From IMG/VR virus record IMGVR_UViG_3300021091_000001, positions 124,001 through 188,000 of that record: 64,000 nt of DNA; one strand, given 5' to 3'. The position numbers and the translations under genes were made by a program. The stretch comes from a virus. Shown here one piece after another: positions 39,593 to 50,800 of the stretch. The notes below the pieces were generated by a model. It ran no database searches. It was not told the DNA's origin and saw nothing but the letters and a program-made list of their open reading frames with translations. How positions within the stretch are numbered: the first letter of the stretch is position 1; every line of letters starts with the position of its first letter.

Positions 39593-42500
39593 CTAAAATC
39601 TAGAGGCTACCTCGGCATAGCGATCTTGCCCGAGGTTTGGAAGACTGTTATACATAGTACTGTTAATTGGACCATCTACCACACCGCCTAGCATTGAAGA
39701 TAGATTTTCTGCTTGATCTGTAGATCCATTTAGATATACTTTATACTGCATTCCTACAGAAGATTGATTTGAATAAGAATATGGATTTGAAGACATTTCC
39801 ATCTTTGGATAGTCCGTTTCATATGCGCTTCCTCCTGGAAGCATTGGAGGGCCTGTCATTTCTTGTTGCCCTCTCTCTTTCTTTGCAGAATATATAAAAC
39901 CAAATGCTGCTAATGCTGCAGCAGCTACAACCGCAGTCTTTACGCCTTTGTCTCTAAAAGCATCGCCAAGTGCACCTGTTTTAAAAGAATCTTTAAATCT
40001 TTTATAACTTGTTCTTACCACAGAAACAGGACTTGAATTAACAACATTGCTTAATATAGTTCTCATAGAGTTATCTATCTGAACGTTGCTTGACTGAAAT
40101 AAATCTAAAGCTTGCTGCTCTGCTTGCTGAACACTTCTAGAAGAAGTATAAAAATTGTACGCATTAATTACTTCTGGTGAACCATCCAAAAAGTCTGTTG
40201 CAGAATTTTTTCTAGTTCTTCCTGCTAATTCTTTTACTAAGTTGATTGCTTCTTCCTGTTGATCTGTTAAATCTGGAATTAAACCACTTGAACGGAGTTG
40301 ATTTATGATAACTGCATCTTCGCCTTTTCCTTTTCCTGTTAAAGACCTAAGTTCAGAAATATATTCTTTAGCTTGGTCTGCTGACATTTCAGTAATATCA
40401 GTTACGGAAGTAAGTCTCGATCCAGTAATTCGCTGTCTTAAGTCCTCAACAATATCAAATGCATTTGACATTCTTGACATAGCGTCTAGATCTGTAGATC
40501 TCCTTTGCAGAACTGCAAGTCTTCTGATTCTAGACTGATTAAATAATTTTATAACCATCGCAACATCTGGATTATCTTCAGTTATCATTTCTGATTTTAA
40601 TATAGCTGCAACGGTTACATCTTTTTGTTCTAGTAGAGCATCAAATGTATCAACTATATCAAGAACGCTTTTACCAGTTGCTGTAGCTGCTTGACTTTGC
40701 TGTATACCAAGAATTGCTTCTCCTATTTTGGTATTAAGTTCAATCCTTAATTTTCTTAATTGATATATCTGTACATCAGAAGTATTATTAAGCATTTTTT
40801 CTATTTTTGATATTTCTTTTATATTTTTATCATATTTATCAATTACTGCTTTAACTTTTCCTGTATACTCTGGATCAGCTGTAGCTGTCATATTAAGAGC
40901 TTCTTGTCTTGCTTTTCTAAGAGAAGAAGACTTTGTTAGATCTGCAGTCGCTTGTATTTCTTTCATCATTTGAACTACTTGATCATGCTTTGCATATTTT
41001 TCATAGGCCTCTGTACCCTGTCTCATAAAAAAACTATAAAGAGCACCGCCTGTTATTTTACCATCTCTGATTACAAGTCCTTTTTCTCCAGATTCGAGAA
41101 TTTCAATTTGCTGCCTCAAATACTCTTTTACTTGATTTTCTGCTTGATTACTTAGATTTAGTCTTTGCTTATTTGCTTCAACATATTCCAAAAATTCATT
41201 AAAGCCTCTTAGAATGTGTACTCTAATTTTTTCTATTTCTTGTTCGTTTCCAACCCTTGCATAGCCAGTGGCTCTTTCAAAGAGACTTCTTTCAAGACCG
41301 AAAAGTTGATCCTCATCGATTGAACCTGTAGAAAGAACTTGATCTAAAACTTGTTTTCCTCTTGCAAAAGATATACCAGCTTGTGACCTTAACATATTTT
41401 CTCCAACAGGTGACAATCTAAGCGAAGCTCCTTGACCACCAGCTAAGGCAATTCTTTCTTCCTCAGACATTGAGTCAACATATGCCTGCCATACTTTTTC
41501 TGCTACTTCGTCTGATATACCCTGCTCTATTCTAATTGCTTGTGCTGCTCTAGAAAAATGATCAACTTTTAATTGTAGACCAACAGATTTTGCTATGTCG
41601 ACGGCGTTTGAAGCAGAAACAGTAAGGAATGCAGACGATTTTTGAAATGCTTCATAAAGTGCTCTATCTCCACCCCCAATAATAGACGCTGCTGCATCCA
41701 CTGTGTAGGTAGCCATTGATTGTCTATTAATAAATACGCCAATTGTATCTTCAATTCCTACATTAGCTGCTTGTTTTTGAATTAACTCTAAAAACTTTTC
41801 AGACTCTGCTGCTATAATATGTTCTATGCCACGGAAATATCCTGGTGCATTCTTACCAAGAACAAGTTGTGAAACAACTTCCATTTTTTCTTCATCTGTT
41901 GATCCAGAAATTTCAAAACCAAGCTTTCGTTCAAGGGATGATATTAATTGAGCAGTTCTTTCATTTTCTCCTTCTGCTTTAAGAACCTGATAAACAAGAT
42001 CAGATTGATATCCAGGGGCAACACTGTTAGGATCGATTCCTAACTCTGTTGCCATTTGAGCAAATGGCTTTCCTGAAGAAGTTATTGCATCAAGTCCCAG
42101 CATTGATGGACTTTGAATCATTGCCATTTTAACCATTTGCCTTGGAGTTAATTCTGGAAGCAAAGAACCGTAGGCTTTTTCTTTGATTTTTATAATTACT
42201 GCTTCAATATCTTTTAAAGGTGTATTAGGAAGAATAAGTTCATCTTGTTTTCTTGAGCCTATAGCTCTTTTTATTCCATTGATTATGGGTGAGTCACTAG
42301 ATATTCCTATTTCACGCAAAGCTTGAGGATCATTTAAAATAGATAAAAACTTTTTATCTTTACCAAGAGCAGCTTTTAATGTTCCATGATGTCTTAAGTC
42401 TGCTGACATAGCAATTGACTCTTGAAATGCTGTTGGCTGTCTTAACGTCATAAATGCTAGTCTTTTTTTGCCTGATGAATCAGTAAATGTTGACATCAAA

Positions 42501-44891
42501 GGAACGCCTTTGTCGTCCAAGTCGAATCCACCAAGAGAGTGCTGATATAGATAAGCTGCCTCACCAGCCAACATCATTGCCTTGCCCTTGATTCTAAATC
42601 CTAATAAGGGAATTTCTGATGGATTACTTACTGGCGTCGTTAACCCTGTTAGTTTACCGTAGCCAGGTTGTTGTACGAAACCACTCGGTGAACCGTACCT
42701 TGCTAGATCTACAGGTATTCTAGCAACTTCTTTTTGGAAATCTTCAAAGCCCAAAGCTTTATCTAATCTAACGTCAAATGTTCTAAGGTTATACCTATTT
42801 GCTGTTGGCATAATAACCTCTGCTCTTCCGTCTTTCAATCTAACAACTTGAGCGTTGTAATAGTCAGTTATTCTTCTTACTAGTTGGGGTATTTTTCTTG
42901 GATCTACACCTGAAGCTAAAAGTCTTTGAATGTCTTGAGCTTCATTTATTCTTTTTAGATGTGAATATTGATGACGAAATGGTATTCTATCAATATCTTC
43001 CATGCCGCCAGGAATCGATAAAGCTTCTGTACGTATCTGCTCAATGACAGCTTTTGGTATCGCTTCGATTGCTGCATCTCTGGTAGCAGCACCCATAAAT
43101 TCATTGGTTTTACCAATGCCTTCTAAAGCATTTTGTCGCAAAATTCGAATCATGTTTGGCTGCATAAAATATTCACTGTGACTCAAGAACATTAGTGGAT
43201 CGGTAAATACTTGATCTCCACCACTTCCAATATTCATCAATAAATTTCTTACTGCATCAGTACCAACTTCTGTCTTTACTGCTGATGAATCTGCTATTAC
43301 ATAAGGTATTAATCCATCTTTAAGTCCAAATATTTTTTCAGCTTTTTTGGAGCCCATAACCATTGCTTCACCCTTGAATTGACCAGCACCTAAATTAATT
43401 CTAGTAATTACATCATCATTTCCTTGGACTTTTGCAAGAACCCTACCTATGCCGTCTACGTCTTTTTGCAAGGCTATAATCTGCTCCATGACATCTTCGC
43501 TTAATCGTCCTGCATTTTTTAACTTATCTATTTCAGATTCATAGTGAGACTTTATGTCGTAAAGTAGTTGCGTTGTCACAATGAATTGTCCGTCATTACT
43601 TTTTTCTAATCCAGTGGTCATAGCTTCTATTTTTTTATCAATGCCTCTAAACATATGACCAGTGCCAGCAGACGTTGTCCCTGCTATGGTTGCTGTTCCC
43701 GGAACGTTGTTAATTCTCTTTGAATTAATTGTATCTCCAAAGATTCTTCTTGTAGCTGTTGCTAGAGTCTCTCCTGGTCGCATATCTCCCGCTCGTGCTG
43801 CAGATTTTGATTGCTGCCAATACTGTCCAAGAATATCTATTTCTTGATCAGTAAAGCGATACAACTGTCTCATCTCATCTTGATAATTTTGAATTCTTCC
43901 GCGTTAGTCCATCTCCTGAACCAACGTTTAGATATTGTCGTTCGGATTGTTCCAAAGATCTCACGTTGCCACTAAATGCTGCTTCAAGTTTAGATGCTAC
44001 TCTATCTATTACAAGCATTCTATCTTGGAATAAGATATTATGCCTGATAGAAGGTATTCCAAAAGCATCAAGAGTATCAACTGCCCTATCAGCTTCCGAC
44101 ATACTAGAGGTCAAGCTGTATAAATCACCTCCAAAAGCATAAGTAATTTTTGACTGATCTAAGAATTGTGATATAAAAGTTTCGCCAATTGAAAAGTCTC
44201 TTGGAGATATATAGCTTTGCATTCTCTTTGCAATCTTTGCAACGTCTGCCCAATTTTTAGAACCATCTTTTTGTGCTACTTTTTTAAATAATTTTGATAA
44301 ATATTCTTTTCTTATTGGAGAAGCTCCAACAACTGATTTGAGAAGTTTTGATTGTTCTCCAGTTAACTGTAGACCACTTTCGGAAAAATATTCCAATATT
44401 GAATAACCTTCATCGGTTATTGATACGGTTGTTCTCCTACTTTCGTCAATTGTTTGATCTAAAGCTTGAATAACTCCTTTTTGATTATTCTGAGTGTTTG
44501 ACTTATAAAATTTAGCTCCTATTGAAGTTCCAGCTAAATGGCCTAAACCAACATCTGTTAGCTGTTGCATTTTTACTGGATTAGATGCAGCTTCTCTTAA
44601 AAAGTCGTTAACAACTTTTACTTCACTTGCTAATTGATTTGCACCTCGAGTTACAGAAAAATTATTAAAAGGACCTTCTGACGTAGCAGAAGAAAATATT
44701 CTAAAATCTATTAAACCTAATACGTTGACAGAATCAAATGCATCTGATATTTCATCAAAAGATTGACCAGTTACTTTATTAACATATTCAATTTTTCCAT
44801 CTGACTCAACAACATCAATTGCAAATCTATATTTTGGAATAGAAGTTAATGCTCTTCTTGCAGTCTCTAATTTAGGATTTATATTAGTCAT
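39593..44891 (-). CDS. Large internal tail protein made by +1 recoding at CGG, about 1765 aa
   Basis: The first frame (ATG 44889-44891) gives 330 residues, meets CGG at 43899-43901 and ends at TGA 43875. The +1 frame continues to TAG 39593: GLT, Gly or Arg, RIQNYQDEMRQLYRF. An ATG at 43871-43873 lies inside the continuing frame with only GATGAG upstream, and coding-like sequence precedes it, but independent initiation there is possible. The protein is largely alpha-helical, with a hydrophobic segment near residue 1650 (AVVAAAALAAFGFIY) and a Gly/Pro/Met-rich tail. Near residue 788 is SLGGFDLDDKGVPLMSTF, loosely like the Asp-rich metal motif of two-barrel RNA polymerases. Next to the tape measure, it may be a second tape-measure or an injected protein. 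Confidence 0.78.
43898..43901 (-). other. CGG +1 recoding site (CGGA), codon 331 of its gene
   Basis: Minus-strand context: GGA CTA ACG CGG AAG AAT TCA in the first frame; CTA ACG (C) GGA AGA ATT CAA in the continuing frame. Both frames meet in a short overlap before TGA 43875. Confidence 0.75.
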
Positions 44892-44893
44892 AA

Positions 44894-47800
44894 TTATCTA
44901 ACACCAGAATATATATCTATACCAGAAGATCCAAAACCATTTAACACTGGAACAACATTTCCACTAATTCCATTTCTGGACATCATCATTCTTATTTGAG
45001 CAGCAACGTTTTCTGAATCTTGTTCTTTTTTAAATTCAGGATAGCTTGGATTGACCAGTTCTGCTTCACGCACCTGTTGAGGATAGTAACCCATTTGGGA
45101 CATATTAATTCCCATAGATTCTCCCATTTTTATTTTAACATGATCCATATTTGTATTTGGATGCCAGCCTTCCCATCCAAGGTCTGGAAGTTCATGTCTA
45201 GAGAAGTATTCTACAAGATCTGGTCTAGACTCTACTTTCATTCCCCAAGCTGCTTCATATATTCTTCTTTCAAGTCTTGGAGCAGTAGAAAGAATCCTTT
45301 CTCTTTCTTGAAGTGGAGCATTAATCATTGCTTTAAAATGTTCACGTTTTCTTTTTGGAATTGCCAAAGATAAAGTTTGTACAGAAGAGTTTTCTAAATC
45401 TGCTCCATACATCGTTCTTTTAGCAGCCTGGCTAAATTGAGCTGCTGCGGCCATATCACCTTGAGTTTTTGCCTCGTTTGAAAGCCTAGTGTTTTTTACG
45501 TAACTTAATATATCAATATACTCTTCAAGAGCAAGTTGTTTTTTTCTTTCTTGTGGCATAAAGCGTTCGCCAGTAATTGCTTGTTTTGTTTTCGAATACA
45601 AAGAATAACCAGCTCCAGTAGTAAAACCTATTAAAGAACTTCCAGTTTTTGCTTTGGGAGAACGACCAAACTGAGACATTACTCCTGACATAACCAAACC
45701 GCTAGTTAAAGGATTTCTTCCTTGACTTTTATATAACATTGGTTTGATAAAGCTATCTATTGGGTTTTGCCACTCTGGGAATGTTGCTCCATATACATTT
45801 CTTCTTTCCCAATCTTCTTGTGCAGTTCTATCAGAAAGGAGTTTTGTATTTATAAAAGTATCTCTGTGAGCTATATATTCACCAACTCTACCAAGAGTGA
45901 GTGCTGATATAGATAAATTTAATTCTTCTGGACTTGAATATTTATACTTATATTCACTAAAAGTATATTTTGTTGTTGCCTCGTCAACTCTGGCTCTGAT
46001 TTCTTGCAGCTTCTCTCTTTGACCCGGATCAATAGATGCCATTGTAATTTGAGTATTGAGTTTTCTAAACTGCTTTGAATAAGGTGCAATATCGCCCAAT
46101 ATATCTAGTTGAGTAATTGGATCATTATATCCAGACATATCAGGATTAAGTCTTTCATACCCAATACCTGGAAGCCTAAGCTCTCCTTCTTGCACCCTAG
46201 TAAATGGATCACCCTGTTGGAAATTCATAAAATAGTCGGCACCTGGTAAAAATGGGTACTTTATTCCCATTGTATTTTGAATTGGGTTTATATAGTTAAT
46301 ATCTGTTCTTTCTTTAGGAACAAATCTTCTAACTATTTCTGATATTTCAACATTACCAAGTGCACCTTCAGGCTTAATTGGTATGTCTCCCAAACCACCT
46401 AGATTAAGATCCCAGAATGCTCGTGTTGATCCATAGGCTTTAGATGCAGACTGCAGCATTGACCTCTGAGGTTGCAAATCTCCTTGTCCAAATCCAAATT
46501 TTTCTCTTAGAGAAGCAAAAGCAAATCCATATATACCAGCTGTCTCCTGCAGTCTATAACCAATTTCTCCAGATACCATTCCAAATCTGTTAGACTCAAC
46601 TGGTTGACCAGCTGCTACAATTCCTGGAGGAACATTACCTGGCACTGGTGGTGGACCAAACTGTGCTGCTTGAACATATATGTTATTAATATTTGCAATT
46701 GATGAATTAGAAATTCTACTTGCAGTTTGCAGGGGCATTCCGCCCATGTATGAAAGTCTGGAGTTAGCTTGAGATATTTGATTTGCTACTGGACCATAAC
46801 CTCCACCAGTGCTTGATACCAGTGCAGATCCCCCCTGGCCCATAGCTGGACCAGATATTCTTTGAACTCTACCACTTGAAATCAAACCCTGAGGATTATA
46901 TGCACCGCTTTGACCAGCAGAAACATATTGACCTAAAGCACTGATTGTTTCTTGCTGATGCATAAGCCTTTGTGGCTTAAGAAGTTTACCAAAAGTTGCA
47001 TTAAGAACTGAAGTAACCGGACCCCATGGTCCAGTAAAATATTCGCCAGTTGTTGGATATGGTCTATCATAATATTGTTTTTCTTCAAACCTATAAGGAT
47101 CAAACGGCCTTAAGGGAGAAAAGTCATATCCAAAAGCAAATCTTTCTAGTGGACTACCAAACGATTCGCTTGTGTAGTTTGCGCCAGCTTGAAGCCTCTT
47201 ATAATAAGAAGGCCTATAATACATGACCTTTCCACCCTTAAATGGTGTAACACCAAGTGGCCAGTATCTACCTTGTCTGATTGGAACTTCACCTTCTAAG
47301 AGTTGTTCCTTTTTTTCCTCATAGGACATGCCACCTGGAGTAATTCCAGACAATACTGACTGTGCTTCTACTGCAGATCTTGCTAGCTTGCTAGTAAAAT
47401 AAGGAGAGTAAACCCTTTCTCCTCTTCTATCTCTTTCATTTGCAAGTCCGCCTATTGTCCTATCTGCAGTTAAAAGTGCCGTTCCTCCAAGAACTAATGG
47501 AACTGCTCTTTTGGCAACCATTCCACCCGCATAAAGAGACATAGGGCCAGAATACTTTGATTCATCAAGTCCTAATCCAAATGTCTCAAAGTATTTATTT
47601 AATCTTTGAACACCATGAGAAACTGGCACAGACGCGGCACTGAATGCCTCTGCGTCTGAATATGTTGAAAATCCTAGTGCGCTCTTTGCTGCTCTACCAA
47701 AACCAACAGAAGAAACAACAGTTCCAAATGTTGGAACAAAAACTGTGCCTTGATTACCTAGTTCATTTACTGCTGTCTCTTTTAGTCTATATTCTGATGG

Positions 47801-50800
47801 CTTAAATGTTCTTGAAACAAATGGCCTAAATATACTAATTACGTCATTTCCAATTCCACCGGTTCCAACGTTTACTATATTTTGACTAATAAATGGATCA
47901 AGCAATGTTGCAAAACTTTGAGAACCTGAATCTCTTATTGACATCAAGCTTTTTAATGCTTGCGTTAAGTTCTCTGATTCAGTTGCTGATTTTTTATATC
48001 CCCTAAATGCCACAAAGTTTAATACAGATGAAAGACCAGCTGCTCTTGCTTCGGTAGCTTGATTTTTGCTTATTATGTCTCTTGATAATAGCTCTAATAT
48101 TATCTGTTCTATGTCAATTACAAATTGACCAATGTCTACATTTCCAGTATTTTGTGCAGCAGCAAATGCTCTTCTTTGTAGGGCTAATTGAAATATAGCT
48201 TCTCTTAATTCATCAACTTTTGTTGTAATAGTCGGAGAAGTTGCAACTCTTGGTGACATTTCATCTAAATCAAATTCCTCTAACTTAGATCTGACGACTC
48301 CCATTGATGCTGTTAGAGAACGTGTATCAACCGATTGAGAAGAAACTGCAGCAGAAGTTGCTTGTGCTTTCTCTATTTCTTTTACAGCAAATTCTCTCAT
48401 TTCAGCTTGAGACCTAACTTGACTCAAGTTGATTCCCTCATCCGAACCACTAAGTATATTTCTTAAGAAATTTTCAGAACTATACTTTTGTTCTGCTCCT
48501 CTAATGACTGGAACAGGAGTACCATATGATTGTATTCTTCTTCTGAAAGATTCATAGGCTCTGAGCACTTCTTGATGGCCATATACTTGATCTCCAGACT
48601 CATCAACAACCTTCAGTAGATTATCTGCTTCACTTGTCAATGAGAGAGTGGATCCTCTTTTAGTTTCTACGACTTCATTTCTTAATAGCTTTCCAAAGAC
48701 AACTGGATTATATAAGTCTTGTCGTCTTTGCCTGAATCTACCAAAGTATCTTAAAAGTGAGTTGGGCTGTTCTTCTGCTACATCAAATCTTCTTTGAATT
48801 TTTTCTAAAATAGATAAACCAGATTGTTCTTGCTGACCTGCTTGTGGAAGATTCTGGTTTATTTGTCTACCAGCAACAATTCTTGCTGTTCTTGAAAACA
48901 TATCGTTTTCATTTGTAGCGAACTGTCTAAAAGTTCCAGTTAGTTTTGATACTTTTTTAGCTAATGAATCTGAAGTTCCACTGATAGAATATATTGATCC
49001 AGTTGGGCCAAAAAATCTTCTTCTTTCCTGCGCAAATACGAGTGCACTGGCACCTTCTGATGCTATCTGACCAAATGGCTGAAAGGAAAGAGATGGAACC
49101 ATAGAAAATATGTTTCTATGATCTATTCCTTGCGGTCCACCATAACCAATCATATCCAAAGGATTAAATTTGATAATTGGTATTTGCAGCTGATCTCTAA
49201 CGAAATTCATTGCACCAAAAGCTGCTGACCTTAGCCTGGTTGTATCTATTATATTCCCAGACTGAGTTCTGTAAACACCCTTAAGTTCTGAATAACCTAT
49301 ACTAGAAGAAATAGGATCAGTTCTTGCTATTTCGCTTGCTAATCCTTCGATAACATTTGTTTGATTATCATCGAGATAACCAAACATTCCCATATCAAAA
49401 GCTTCATCAATTAATAAAGGCTTTAATCCAAATAAGTTATAACCTTCTTTTGATGTAGAAGAGGTCATTCTCTTCTGCTGCATCAGGAATGCTCTTAATT
49501 GACCAATATTTGATATATCTATTCCACGCCTAGCTAAACTATCACCAATAACAGCCCTAGATACTCTTTGTCCATTTTCGTCTAATAGATTTATTCCAAG
49601 TTCATCTGCTGCAGACCTTGCTAGATAATCTGCTTTGTCTTGTGATATATCGCCTTCAAAATCTTTATACAAAGCTTTTTGAGCTCTGACCATTTTCCTA
49701 CCAGTAGGAATAGCTACATCATCATAGAATGCGCTCCATGCTCTATTTATTTTGGCTTTTAAATTTTGTTGAAATTGTTTATTAGCAAAAAGAACATCTG
49801 TTAAAATAACAGCAGATTCAAATGCTTCAGGAGTAAATGTTGCATCTGCTATTTTTTCTAGTTCATTATCTCTACTAATAACTTGTTTGAAAAAATCTTG
49901 TGTATTATTTTTGTCAATAATTTTAGTTGCGCCAAATTGCATTCTTTGGCTTATATTTTCTGCAGAACCGTATGATCTAGGGATACTGACTAAACCAACT
50001 TTTTTAATAAATACGTCTGCTGTTCCTTCATTGACACCATTAGAAACAAGATGTCTGTATAGAGCTTTTTTATACTCTTCAGTTTCTATCTCTTTTGCGA
50101 ATTTTCCTTGACTAAGACCTTGTCCAGCAATTGCAGAAGGACCCATAAACCTAAGAATAGAGTTAGAGTAATCAGAGAATATACTGCTGTGCAGTGATCT
50201 CACTTGCTTAATGCTAGAAGCAAGAAGCTCTTGAGGATTTGCTGATCTAATTCCACTAACAGCGGCTAATCCTTGATCATAAGATATGGCGCCATTGACA
50301 ACATCATACGCTGTTCTAGCTGCTTTAAATCTTGTTCTAAATTCTGCTACACCAAGAGTAATACCCTTTAGAGATGGAACAGCATCGGCAAAACCCTGGA
50401 GTCTTGTTCCATGATCTATATGCCCAACATTTTGAATCTCATAGCCAAATAGATAAGCTTTTACTGAAGCTGCTGCTTTTCTTAACTTTCCAGCTTGACC
50501 TCCAGCACCTGCTGCTGCACCTGCTTCACGAGAACCTCTTCTAGCCTGTCTCATTGCAAAGACAACGTTGCCTTCTGCAGCTCCTCCTTCTTTTACTGCA
50601 GTAGCAAAAGCTGCAGTCATAGCTGTTGTATTTCTTGTTAGCGAACCAACAACTTTTTCTACATCTTGACCAAAAGCAGAAAGGATTGTTTTCACATCTA
50701 GAATTGCATTAGAGAATTTTGTTTGTCTAGCTGTTAATCTTAAGTTTGGATTCTTAGCTGTTGGAGCTGCAGCTAAGAACTTGATTCGAGAAATTGCTGC

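Noticed and set aside
6442-43901. Assembly or sequencing errors as the cause of the eight frame changes
   Set aside because: The same triplet occurs out of frame about 150 times without disturbing the gene around it, all eight changes have the same sign, and none is at a homopolymer run.
7560-43920. Common slippery heptamer, pseudoknot or Shine-Dalgarno-like stimulator at the CGG sites
   Set aside because: Flanks were compared by eye and share nothing beyond CGG followed by A or T.
45020-45373. 117-codon open frame on the plus strand
   Set aside because: Lies fully antisense to the tape-measure gene, has no ribosome site and a composition unlike the phage proteins; antisense frames stay open by chance in this AT-rich DNA.
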